DNA of 64,000 nt from JAQGMV01 sp035626595 (GTDB taxonomy: Bacteria > Pseudomonadota > Gammaproteobacteria > Burkholderiales > SG8-41), in assembly GCA_035626595.1 (NCBI GenBank), contig DASPNJ010000139.1, positions 1 to 64,000 of the forward strand, written 5' to 3'. The notes beneath the pieces are model-generated. The model saw only the letters and a list, made by a program, of their open reading frames with translations. It had not been told where the DNA came from and searched no databases. The position numbers and the translations under genes are program-made. Positions 16,028-23,871 of the stretch are shown here, one piece after another. The stretch's first letter is position 1, and each line of letters starts with the position of its first letter.

Positions 16028-16659
16028 GACTTGCCTCCCGGCTGCTGCTGCGGCGCCTGCGGGCGCTGCGTCTCGGGTTTGCCGTAAGCCGTGCCCCAGC
16101 CCCAGACCTCGGAACCGCGCCCGCGGGTCGTGACGCGCGTGCGATAGATGTCCGCCAGGACGTCGCCGTCGCCGCCGAGCAAGGCCTTGGTCGAGCACAT
16201 TTCAGCGCACGCGGGAAGCTTTCCTTCGGCGAGCCGGTTGCGTCCGTACTTGCGAAACTCGACCTGGCTGTGGTCCTGCTCCGGGCCGCCCGCACAGAAC
16301 GTGCACTTGTCCATCTTGCCGCGCAGGCCGAACGCCCCATCCTGCGGGAACTGCGGCGCGCCGAACGGGCAGGCGTAGAAGCAGTAGCCGCAGCCGATGC
16401 ACAGGTCCTTGTCGTGCAGAACGACGCCTTCGCTGGTCTTGTAGAAGCAGTCGACCGGGCACACCGCCATGCACGGCGCATCCGAGCAGTGCATGCACGC
16501 GACCGAGATCGACTTCTCGCCCGGCAGCCCGTCGTTCAGCGTGACGACGCGGCGGCGGTTCACGCCCCAGGGAATCTCGTGCTCCTGCTTGCACGCGGTG
16601 ACGCAGCCGTTGCATTCGATGCAACGCTCGGCGTCGCACAGGAATTTCATTCTCGCCAT
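16024..16659 (-). CDS. formate dehydrogenase beta subunit (four [4Fe-4S] clusters)
   Basis: This 211-residue iron-sulfur subunit wires FdhA to the cytochrome b subunit. Cluster motifs are CIECNGCVTAC (Cys 13, 16, 19, 23), CMHCSDAPCMAVCPVDC (55-71), CIGCGYCFYACP (87-97) and CTFC ... CAEMC (119-155). Together they provide 16 ligands. It lacks the long C-terminal membrane helix of E. coli FdnH and ends in a Gln/Pro-rich tail. It has no signal peptide, so it probably travels with the Tat-exported alpha subunit. It lies 28 bp after the alpha gene. Confidence 0.94.
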   Translation of the reverse strand: MARMKFLCDAERCIECNGCVTACKQEHEIPWGVNRRRVVTLNDGLPGEKSISVACMHCSDAPCMAVCPVDCFYKTSEGVVLHDKDLCIGCGYCFYACPFGAPQFPQDGAFGLRGKMDKCTFCAGGPEQDHSQVEFRKYGRNRLAEGKLPACAEMCSTKALLGGDGDVLADIYRTRVTTRGRGSEVWGWGTAYGKPETQRPQAPQQQPGGKS

Positions 16660-16687
16660 TGTGGAAGCTCCTCCGATCCCTAGTCCG

Positions 16688-19618
16688 TTATGCCTTCTGA
16701 ACCTGGCACAGCGATGTCTTGGTTTCCTGCATCATGGTCACGATGTCATAACCGTAGGTCATCGCCGTATTGACGGCCTCGCCGCGCACAATCGGCGCGG
16801 CGCCTTCGGGGTAGTACGACAGCAGGTCCTGCCCCTGCCACCACCCGGCGAAGTGGAACGGCAGGAACACCGTCCCGGGCCCGACGCGCTCGGTGACGAG
16901 TGACTTCACCTTGAGCCGCGTCTTGGTCGGCGTTTCGACCCACACGTACTCGTTGTTGCGGATGCCGCGGTCGTTCGCGTCCTTCGGGTTGATCTCGACG
17001 AACATCTCCTGCTGCAGCTCGGCGAGATACGGGTTGGAGCGGGTCTCGTCGCCGCCGCCTTCGTACTCGACCAGCCGGCCGCTCGTCATGACCAGCGGAT
17101 ACTGCTTGACGGCGTCCTTGTTCGCCTGCTGCACGCTCTTGAAGAGCACCGGCAGCCGCCAGCGCACCTTCTGATCATCGTGTGTCGGGTACTTGTCGAT
17201 GAGATCGGGACGCGGGCTGAACAGCGGCTCGCGATGCAGCGGCACGCCGTCGGGGAAGTTCCACACCACCGCGCGCGCCTTGGCGTTACCCCACGGGTGG
17301 CAGCCGTGGCTCTTCATGACCACCCGCTGAATGCCGCCGGAGAGATCGGTCTTCCAGTTCTTGCCTTCCGCGGCCTTCTGCTCTTCCGGCGTGAGCTCTT
17401 CCCACCAGCCGAGCTTCTTCATCAGCACGTGGTCGAACTCGGGATACCCGGTCGTGATGTCGGCGCCGGCCGAATGCGAGCCGTCCTCGGCGAGCAGGTT
17501 CACGCCTTCGCGCTCGACGCCGAAGTTCGCGCGGAAATTGCCGCCGCCATCCATGATGTGGCGGCTCGTCTGGTAGAGGTTTGGTGAACCGGGATGCTTG
17601 AGCGCCGCGGTGCCGTAGCACGGCCACGGCAAGCCGTAGTAGTCGCCGTCCAGCACGTAACCGGTCTTCGCGTCCTTGCCGCCTTTCGCGCGCAGCGTCT
17701 TCACGTCGAAGACGTGCATGTTGCGCATGTGGGCCTGGAGCCGCTCGGGTGACTGTCCCGTATAACCGATGGTCCATGTGGCGCGGTTCACTTCGCGCAG
17801 CGTGTCTTCCATCGACGGCTCGTCCATGCCGCCCTTGCCCTTCTGCAGCTTGATCTTCGCGACGAACTTGTCGGCGAAGCCGAACTTCTGCGCGAGCTGG
17901 TACATGATCATGTGATCGGTGCGCGACTCGAACATCGGATCGATCACCTTCTCGCGCCACTGGAGCGAGCGGTTCGATGCCGTAACCGAGCCTTCGCATT
18001 CGAGCTGCGTCGCCGCCGGCAGCAGGTAAACGCCGTCCTTGCGCGCGAGCGCCGCCATCGCCGCAGTGGCCGATGGATAGGGGTCGACGACGACGAGAAG
18101 GTCGAGCTTCTTCATCGCCTCGAGCATTTCCTTGCCGCGGTTCTGCGAGTTCGGCGCGTGGCCCCAGTAGACGACCGCCTTGAGATTGGGGTCCTGGTCG
18201 ATGTTCTCGTTTTTCTCGAGCACCGCGTCGATCCAGCGTGAGACGGTGATGCCCGGCTTCTCCATCATCGTCTGATTCTGGAACTGGGCTTTGAGCCACT
18301 CGTAATCGACGCCCCACACCGCCGCGAAGTGTTTCCACGAGCCGGTCGCGATGCCGTAGTAGCCGGGCAGCGAATCGGGGTTCGGCCCGATGTCGGTCGC
18401 GCCCTGCACGTTGTCGTGACCGCGGTAGATGTTCGCGCCGCCGCCGGGCACGCCGATGTTGCCGAGCGCGAGCTGGAGAATGCAGGATGCGCGCACGATC
18501 GCGTTGCCGTTCGTGTGCTGGGTCTGGCCCATCGCCCACACGATCGTACTCGGGCGGTTTTTCGCCATCGACTCGGCGACGTCGCGCACTTCGGCTTCCT
18601 TCATGCCGGTCACGCGCTCGCACTCCTCGGGCGTCCATCGCGCGGCTTCCTCGCGCACCTTGTCCATGCCGTAGACGCGGGTGCGGATGAACTCCTTGTC
18701 CTCCCAGCCGTTCTTGAAAATGTGATGCAGCATGCCCATCAGGAACGCGACGTCGGTTCCCGAGCGGATGCGATAGTACTTGTCGGCTTTCGCGGCGGTG
18801 CGGGTGAAGCGCGGATCGACGACGATCACCTTCGCGCCTTTTTCCTTCGCGTGCAGCGTGTGCAGCATCGAGACCGGGTGCGCTTCGGCGGCGTTACTGC
18901 CGAAGAACAGAACGCATTTCGAGTTCTGCTCGTCGTTGTACGAATTGGTCATCGCGCCGTAGCCCCACGTGTTCGCGACGCCCGCGACAGTAGTGGAGTG
19001 GCAGATGCGTGCCTGGTGGTCCATGTTGTTCGTGCCGAACATCGACACGAACTTGCGGAAGAGATACGACTGCTCGTTGTTGTGCTTGGAGGAACCGATC
19101 CAGAAGGTCGCGTCGGGTCCGGACGTTTTCTTGATCTCGAGCATCTTCTGCGAGACTTCGTTCAACGCCTGATCCCACGAGATGCGCTGCCATTTGCCCG
19201 CGACGAGCTTCATCGGGTACTTGAGCCGGTGCGAGTCGTGCGTCATGCCGTGCTCGCGGATCGACGCACCCTTCGCGCAGTGCGCGCCGAGGTTGATGGG
19301 TGAATCGAACACCGGCTCCTGGCGGATCCACACGCCGTTCTGCACGTGTGCGTCGATCGCGCATCCCACCGAGCAGTGCGTGCACACCGTGCGCTTCACT
19401 TCGATCTTTGCAGCGGGTTCCGCGGCCGCCTGCGCCTCCCCGACGATGCTGAAGGGAAGCTGGCTCGCGACGGCGCCGGCGCCGAGCGTGATACCGGACT
19501 GTTTCAGAAACGCGCGGCGGTCGATCGTGCGGCCGAGCATGCCTGCGACGGAACGTGTGAGACGGCTGTGCGCGCGCGAAGTTACGCCGGCGTGCGTCGC
19601 CTTGCGGGTGAGCAGCAT
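16688..19618 (-). CDS. fdhA: formate dehydrogenase alpha subunit, Mo/W-bis-MGD, Tat-exported, Cys form
   Basis: This catalytic subunit of a membrane-bound respiratory formate dehydrogenase oxidises formate to CO2 in the periplasm. The 976-residue precursor has a Tat motif RRAFLKQ at 34-40 (long n-region) and a cleavage region near EAQAAAEP. The [4Fe-4S] ligands are Cys79, Cys82, Cys86 and Cys114, followed by the electron-relay Lys in CAKGAS. The metal ligand is Cys206 in ARICHSTTVAG (codon TGC), where E. coli FdnG has selenocysteine, with catalytic His207 next to it. The C-terminal molybdopterin-dinucleotide domain is complete. GAGGAGG lies 9 bp before the ATG. The metal may be Mo or W; the window encodes importers for both. 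Confidence 0.95.
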   Translation of the reverse strand: MLLTRKATHAGVTSRAHSRLTRSVAGMLGRTIDRRAFLKQSGITLGAGAVASQLPFSIVGEAQAAAEPAAKIEVKRTVCTHCSVGCAIDAHVQNGVWIRQEPVFDSPINLGAHCAKGASIREHGMTHDSHRLKYPMKLVAGKWQRISWDQALNEVSQKMLEIKKTSGPDATFWIGSSKHNNEQSYLFRKFVSMFGTNNMDHQARICHSTTVAGVANTWGYGAMTNSYNDEQNSKCVLFFGSNAAEAHPVSMLHTLHAKEKGAKVIVVDPRFTRTAAKADKYYRIRSGTDVAFLMGMLHHIFKNGWEDKEFIRTRVYGMDKVREEAARWTPEECERVTGMKEAEVRDVAESMAKNRPSTIVWAMGQTQHTNGNAIVRASCILQLALGNIGVPGGGANIYRGHDNVQGATDIGPNPDSLPGYYGIATGSWKHFAAVWGVDYEWLKAQFQNQTMMEKPGITVSRWIDAVLEKNENIDQDPNLKAVVYWGHAPNSQNRGKEMLEAMKKLDLLVVVDPYPSATAAMAALARKDGVYLLPAATQLECEGSVTASNRSLQWREKVIDPMFESRTDHMIMYQLAQKFGFADKFVAKIKLQKGKGGMDEPSMEDTLREVNRATWTIGYTGQSPERLQAHMRNMHVFDVKTLRAKGGKDAKTGYVLDGDYYGLPWPCYGTAALKHPGSPNLYQTSRHIMDGGGNFRANFGVEREGVNLLAEDGSHSAGADITTGYPEFDHVLMKKLGWWEELTPEEQKAAEGKNWKTDLSGGIQRVVMKSHGCHPWGNAKARAVVWNFPDGVPLHREPLFSPRPDLIDKYPTHDDQKVRWRLPVLFKSVQQANKDAVKQYPLVMTSGRLVEYEGGGDETRSNPYLAELQQEMFVEINPKDANDRGIRNNEYVWVETPTKTRLKVKSLVTERVGPGTVFLPFHFAGWWQGQDLLSYYPEGAAPIVRGEAVNTAMTYGYDIVTMMQETKTSLCQVQKA

Positions 19619-19628
19619 TACGGCCTCC

Positions 19629-19823
19629 TCAGATCTTGGCGGTGCGGTAGTAGTTGCGGACGTGCTCGGTGAGCTGGTAGCCCTTCTTGGACTCGATGCT
19701 CTTGTCCTGAGAACCGCCCGGCGCGCCGGGCTTCGCTACGAGAGCGGCAGCGCCTGCTGCGGTGCCCGCGCCTACGGTAAGAAGAAAATTACGACGCGAA
19801 AGTCTGGCTTTCGAGGCCTTCAT
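19629..19823 (-). CDS. formate dehydrogenase region Tat-target small protein
   Basis: The 64-residue protein carries a Tat motif (LSRRNFLLTVGAG, RR at 10-11), a hydrophobic stretch rich in Ala/Gly and a short mature part ending ESKKGYQLTEHVRNYYRTAKI. This matches the small family known as the formate dehydrogenase region Tat target (TIGR02811), found just upstream of fdhA; its function is unknown. The start is ATG 19823, with AGGAGG 8 bases upstream. It lies 10 bp before fdhA and is the first gene after a likely promoter. Confidence 0.88.
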   Translation of the reverse strand: MKASKARLSRRNFLLTVGAGTAAGAAALVAKPGAPGGSQDKSIESKKGYQLTEHVRNYYRTAKI

Positions 19824-19865
19824 GACCGCTCCTCCTGGGGTTTGGTTGCCCACTATTAGTGCACG

Positions 19866-19894
19866 AATTTACGCTGCAAGGAATTGTGAATCAA
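19866..19894 (-). promoter_or_regulatory. candidate sigma-70 promoter of the fdh structural operon
   Basis: On the minus strand TTGATT is separated by 17 bp from TAAATT, and the Tat-protein start follows about 43 bp downstream. No sigma-54 GG-N10-GC pair fits. The match is moderate (4/6 in each box). Confidence 0.3.
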
Positions 19895-19932
19895 GGCATA
19901 TCAAAGAGACAACGGGACGAACCGGGTTGCGG

Positions 19933-20613
19933 TTATTCCTCGAGGTGCATCTCGAAGGCTTCGCGCTCGACTTCGCCGAACGCGCGGGCGAGCGCCGCGG
20001 CCGCGCGATAGAAGCTCGACGCCGGGCTTGCGTCTATTGCATTGCAAAACGCGCCCAGACCGGTATAGACGAACGCTTCGAAAAACCTGCGCTGCTCCGA
20101 GAGCGGCCGGTCCTGCTCGATCAGCCAGCGCATGACATCGCAGATGGCGGACACGTGGTCCTCCACTTCGAAGGCGGCGTCGCGTCGCGCCAGACCCCAT
20201 TGCATGAGGTGCTCCCGGAGCGCGACCAGCTGACGATCGGGTGAGCTCGGGGCGGTATAACCGGAGGTGTAGGGGCTGACCGGCGCTTTGCCGGCCGCGA
20301 CGAACAGGTCATCGTATTCCTGACGGACGGCCCCGGCATCGGCGTCGCGACACGCCTGCCTCAGTCCCTCAAATGCGGTTGGGAAATCGGGCGGTGTTCT
20401 ATCCGCGCCGGACGCAGATCCGCGCGCTTCCGCACCGGTGGTGCTGCTCTCGTCGTCAGGGGCGCAAGCTTCCGCCGCCAGCGCGCTTAGAAGCGCCGCA
20501 TCGGGTGGCGCATAGAAGAGACGAGAGACGAGCGCGTAACATTCGGCGCGCGCCCGATCTTCCTCCGCAATCTCGACCGCTGCTGCCGGTCCTGCCACGG
20601 GATCAGGTGGCAC
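19933..20613 (-). CDS. TorD/DmsD-family cytoplasmic chaperone
   Basis: This 226-residue, all-helical protein of the TorD family binds Tat signal peptides and apo-forms of molybdoenzymes until the cofactor is inserted. The diagnostic segment is EYDDLFVAAGKAPVSPYTSG (about residues 100-119), followed by the second family region with EDHVSAICDVMRWLIEQ. Given its place directly upstream of fdhA, the formate dehydrogenase alpha subunit is the likely client. Its start overlaps the end of the ferredoxin gene by 11 bp. A 109-bp gap with a possible promoter separates it from the structural operon. Confidence 0.9.
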   Translation of the reverse strand: MPPDPVAGPAAAVEIAEEDRARAECYALVSRLFYAPPDAALLSALAAEACAPDDESSTTGAEARGSASGADRTPPDFPTAFEGLRQACRDADAGAVRQEYDDLFVAAGKAPVSPYTSGYTAPSSPDRQLVALREHLMQWGLARRDAAFEVEDHVSAICDVMRWLIEQDRPLSEQRRFFEAFVYTGLGAFCNAIDASPASSFYRAAAALARAFGEVEREAFEMHLEE

Positions 20614-22708
20614 CGCCGCCGTCCGGGTAGTCGAAGATCGTGGTGGACGCCTTGTCTTCCATCATGTCGAGCACCCGGCAGTCCGCGCACATCTGGAGCC
20701 GGCGCAGCGCTTGGCCGCTCGAAAACATCGAGTGGCTGGCGAGGCGCCCGAGCATGTTGTCGATCATCTGCTTCGTCCCGAACGGCTTCGAGCAGCGCAC
20801 GCACTGGAACGGCTCGGTTTCGTTCAGCACCACCGGGTTCTTCGCACCCGGCGTCAGCAGCAGACGTGGAACGAGGGTGATCGCATCCTCCGGACACGTG
20901 CTCGCGCACAGCCCGCACTGAATGCAATTGCGCTCGATGAACCTGAGCTGCGGCATTTCCTTGGAGTCGAGCAGCGCACTCGCCGGACACGCTCCGACGC
21001 ATGCCAGGCACATCGTGCACGCCTTGCGGTCGACCTCGACGCGGCCGAACGGCGCGCCGCTTCCGAGCGGCACGACGTCGGCGGGCGTGGGCGCATGGCG
21101 GGCGAGATGATCGATTGCGGCTTCGAGCGTCCGCCGCTTCTCGTTGGACAGATTGAAGGTGGCGGGCGGTGCCGCGTCGCAGCGATCGAGCGTCCAAAGC
21201 GCGCCGTCGAGCGCAGCGGCGTCGTCCGCACGCACGAGCTTCATCCGCGTGCCTGTGTAACCGAGCGCTGCCAGAATCGTGTTCGCGTACGCGAGCTCGC
21301 GCGAGAGCGCCGCCTGGTATTCCTCGGCCTCCGACCCGGCGCTCAGGATGACGACCTGCGCCGCACCGAGCGCCAGCGCGCCGAGCAGCAGATCCGTCCC
21401 GAGCGCCGCCACGTGCACCACTTCGATCGGAATCACCCGGGCGGGAAGACCACGTCCACCGCGGGCGAGCTTCGCGACCAGGTCTCGGCCATCCGTAGTG
21501 TTATGAAAGAGCAGGCACGCCGCCTCGCCGCCGGCCTTGCGATACGCCGACAGCGCCGCGCGCAGTCGCGTACCGGAATCGCCCACACGCGGATACGCAT
21601 AGGTCATCGCACCGGACGGGCAAACCGTCGCGCAGCCCCCGCAGCCCATGCAAAGGTGCGGATCGACCTGCACGCGGTTGTTTTCGAGATCGCCCGAGAT
21701 GGCGGCAGTGGAGCAGACGTCCACGCACTTGTTGCAGCCCGCGATCCCGGAACGGCCGTGCGCGCAGATGCGCTCGTTGTAGGCGAAAAACCGCGGCTTC
21801 TCGAATTCGCCCACGAGACCCAGCAGTTGCGAGGCCGCGATCGACTGCTCGAGCGGATCGCGGCCCGGCGCGAGATAACCCTGCGGCGGCTGGCTCATCC
21901 TGAAGAGCGGTTCGGCGCTCAGGTCGAGCACGAGATCGAAGCGATCCTCGCGAGCAGCCGCGGTGCGTTCGAAATCGATCGCTTCCACCGTCCCGCACGC
22001 TGTCACACAGTCGCGGTGACTCTTGCAGCGCTCCAGATCGATCTGGAAGCTCAAGTCGATCGCGTGCTCGGGACATGCGCGCACGCAGGCGCCGCAACGC
22101 GTGCACGCATCGAGGTCGATCGGATTCGCCTGCCGCCAGGTCACCTCGAACGCGCCGAGATGACCGCGCGCCTTCACGTCTGCGCCGGAATACACGGCAT
22201 AGCGGCGATCGGTGGCCAGCTCCGCGCCGCGGGTGTCGCCGGTGATCAGCACCGTGACGCTGAGCTGTGACACGAGGCGCTCCGCCCAGTCCAGCGCCGC
22301 GGCCGCCGGGCCGACGATCAGAAGCTCCCCCGCGGACCGGTACGGCACGACCGGCACGGGTTCCGGCGCAGGTAGGTCCGCGAGCGCCAGCAGCGCAGCC
22401 ATCTTGGGCGCGGCATCGCGACTCTCGGCCGACCACCCGGCCGTCTCACGAACGTTGACGAAGCGGATCTCGCCAGTCGCCTCGAGCTGTTTGTGCACTT
22501 CGGTGAAGAGCGCCGCTTCCTGCGTGCAGGCGACGAGCAGATCGTCGCCGCTTTTCGCCGCGGCCTCGAAATGAGCGATGTGGCGGCGACACAGTTCCGT
22601 CGCCACGACCGGAACTTTCGCGATCTCGAGCGCACCGGCGACGGATTTTGCGTCGACTGTCATCGTGCGGTTGCAGTTGCAGAGCAGATGTGTGAAGCGT
22701 GCAGTCAT
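20603..22708 (-). CDS. large multi-cluster [4Fe-4S] ferredoxin-like protein of the FDH locus
   Basis: The 701-residue cytoplasmic protein has up to six Cys cluster motifs: CTRCGACVRAC (202-212), CKSHRDCVTAC (228-238), CAHGRSGIAGCNKCVDVC (315-332), CMGCGGCATVC (353-363), CTMCLACVGAC (564-574) and CIQCGLCASTC (595-605). Two further Cys pairs (636/639 and 674/677) may bind Zn. The N-terminus has CNCN and ELCRRH. Residues 395-510 look like an MvhD/FlpD fold (VIPIEVVHVAALGTDLLLGA, then LGAAQVVILSAG) without its Cys ligands. No flavin or molybdenum domain is visible. It may pass electrons during FDH maturation or link FDH to another redox pool. Related proteins are found in betaproteobacterial FDH loci, function unknown. 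Confidence 0.85.
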   Translation of the reverse strand: MTARFTHLLCNCNRTMTVDAKSVAGALEIAKVPVVATELCRRHIAHFEAAAKSGDDLLVACTQEAALFTEVHKQLEATGEIRFVNVRETAGWSAESRDAAPKMAALLALADLPAPEPVPVVPYRSAGELLIVGPAAAALDWAERLVSQLSVTVLITGDTRGAELATDRRYAVYSGADVKARGHLGAFEVTWRQANPIDLDACTRCGACVRACPEHAIDLSFQIDLERCKSHRDCVTACGTVEAIDFERTAAAREDRFDLVLDLSAEPLFRMSQPPQGYLAPGRDPLEQSIAASQLLGLVGEFEKPRFFAYNERICAHGRSGIAGCNKCVDVCSTAAISGDLENNRVQVDPHLCMGCGGCATVCPSGAMTYAYPRVGDSGTRLRAALSAYRKAGGEAACLLFHNTTDGRDLVAKLARGGRGLPARVIPIEVVHVAALGTDLLLGALALGAAQVVILSAGSEAEEYQAALSRELAYANTILAALGYTGTRMKLVRADDAAALDGALWTLDRCDAAPPATFNLSNEKRRTLEAAIDHLARHAPTPADVVPLGSGAPFGRVEVDRKACTMCLACVGACPASALLDSKEMPQLRFIERNCIQCGLCASTCPEDAITLVPRLLLTPGAKNPVVLNETEPFQCVRCSKPFGTKQMIDNMLGRLASHSMFSSGQALRRLQMCADCRVLDMMEDKASTTIFDYPDGGGAT

Positions 22709-22745
22709 GAGCTGGAAACGGCTGCCGGCGTTCGCCGGAAGCGGC

Positions 22746-23255
22746 CTACGTAGATTGTTTGGGAACCCCGGCCGGGTCGGGCACGGATACCGGCACGGCT
22801 TCCTCGCTTTGCGCTTCGATCGGCGTCAGTTGCGGAGCCGCTGCGATGTCCACCGATCCATCGGAAACGGGCTCTTCTTCTTTCTCGGCCGCCCATGCAA
22901 ATATGCGTTGCGCCTGCTGCAGACTCGCGAGCATCGCGGCGGGAATCGGCTCGGTCTTGGAATAGTCGTCAATGTAGACGTCGAGCCCGTCCATCACGTT
23001 GAAATGCGGATCGCTGAAAAGCTTGCGCAGCGCCTTCCGCCGCACGTCCTCGTCGACTCTTGGATGGAAAAAGCCCCTGAAGTCCGAGTCGAGCGTGAGC
23101 TCCTCGACCGGCGGCAGCTCCGGCGCTTTCTCCTCCTCGACCCGTGCGGGCGCGACCGGAGCCGCCGGCGCGGCGCTCGCCTCACGCGCTCCGCTCTTCA
23201 CCCGCGACCAGCGGGTTAGGAACGTCTCGCTCCGATCGTCGTCGCGCTCACTCAT
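22746..23255 (-). CDS. DUF3306 domain-containing protein
   Basis: The 169-residue protein starts MSERDDDRSETFLTRWSRVK, the typical DUF3306 opening. A Pro/Ala/Glu-rich linker follows, then the conserved LDSDFRGFFHPRVDEDVRRK, ALRKLFSDPHFNVMDGLDVY and IDDYSKTEPIP, and an acidic tail. The family has no known activity but is regularly found with DUF3305 and formate dehydrogenase genes. It has no signal peptide or membrane segment, so it is cytoplasmic. It lies 10 bp after the DUF3305 gene and 37 bp before the ferredoxin gene. ATG 23255 is chosen because further upstream sequence is DUF3305 coding. Confidence 0.87.
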   Translation of the reverse strand: MSERDDDRSETFLTRWSRVKSGAREASAAPAAPVAPARVEEEKAPELPPVEELTLDSDFRGFFHPRVDEDVRRKALRKLFSDPHFNVMDGLDVYIDDYSKTEPIPAAMLASLQQAQRIFAWAAEKEEEPVSDGSVDIAAAPQLTPIEAQSEEAVPVSVPDPAGVPKQST

Positions 23256-23265
23256 CGCCCGCACG

Positions 23266-23757
23266 TCATCCCGTGGGACCCATGCGGCCGCGGTCCTTAT
23301 TGCTCGCGTAACGCTTTTTCTTCGGCGGCTCGGGCCGGTAATGCCGCTCGACGAACTCACCCATCCACGGCATGAGCTCCACCGGCAGGGCGACGCCGTC
23401 GACCTGCTCGCCGCTGTCCGCCCAGCGCGTGCCCTCGCCATAGCTCACCGTCAGCATCTCCGGGCGCGCGACACCATCGCGATCGCGCCAGAGCACGAAG
23501 ACTTTCGGCTCCGGCGAAGTGAGATTCAGGTAGTAACCTTCGGCTTCGTCGCGCGTGAGCTGAAGCCTGAAGCCGGGGTGCAGCATCTGCATTACGTCCT
23601 CGCGCTCGACGATCACGCGTGGAGAAGCGTCCGAGCCGATATCGCGCACGACGCCCTTCGCTTCCCATTGCTCGGTCACCCAGCGGTTTACGAGCGTCCT
23701 GCGCTGCATGATGACCGCCAGCGGGTAGGAATGCGTTTCGGTGAGGGTCTGATCCAC
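23266..23757 (-). CDS. DUF3305 domain-containing protein
   Basis: The 163-residue product has the DUF3305 pattern: YPLAVIMQRRTLVNRWVTEQ followed by WEAKGVV, then RLQLTRDEAEGYYLNLTSPE, VFVLWRDRDGVARPEMLTVS and MPWMGEFVERHYRPEPPKKK. The activity is unknown; DUF3305 and DUF3306 pair with FDH genes. The start is uncertain. GTG 23757 retains the conserved first strand, TTG 23796 is longer, and ATG 23709 would cut into the domain. It is the first gene of the minus-strand FDH series and is divergent from moaA across about 115 bp. Confidence 0.82.
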   Translation of the reverse strand: MDQTLTETHSYPLAVIMQRRTLVNRWVTEQWEAKGVVRDIGSDASPRVIVEREDVMQMLHPGFRLQLTRDEAEGYYLNLTSPEPKVFVLWRDRDGVARPEMLTVSYGEGTRWADSGEQVDGVALPVELMPWMGEFVERHYRPEPPKKKRYASNKDRGRMGPTG

Positions 23758-23833
23758 GGGACGATTGTGGACCAGGCGCCTTCCACATTCAACCAAAACC
23801 GCGCCAAATACCTGATTTGAAAGTGGTCATTTG

Positions 23834-23862
23834 TTGCCCGTACCCTGCCGCGCTGCGATAAT
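23834..23862 (+). promoter_or_regulatory. candidate moaA promoter giving a near-leaderless mRNA
   Basis: TTGCCC, a 17-bp spacer and GATAAT (5/6 match to TATAAT) end 9 bp before the moaA ATG, so transcription would begin about 2-4 bases before the start codon. No ribosome site is visible upstream of moaA, in keeping with a leaderless message. No molybdenum-cofactor riboswitch could fit. Confidence 0.35.
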
Positions 23863-23871
23863 GCGCCTCCC

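Noticed and set aside
18990..19005. Selenocysteine in FdhA
   Set aside because: The active-site codon is TGC (Cys) and the frame is open throughout, so FdhA is not a selenoprotein.
18300..19300. Long open frames on the plus strand opposite fdhA
   Set aside because: No recognisable domains; the frames come from codon bias of the real gene on the other strand.
19866..19900. Sigma-54 promoter ahead of the fdh structural genes
   Set aside because: TTGCA is present, but the GG of the -24 element is missing at the needed distance.
23758..23871. Molybdenum-cofactor riboswitch ahead of moaA
   Set aside because: A good -10 box lies 9 bp before the ATG, and no conserved riboswitch core was seen in the 114-bp divergent region.
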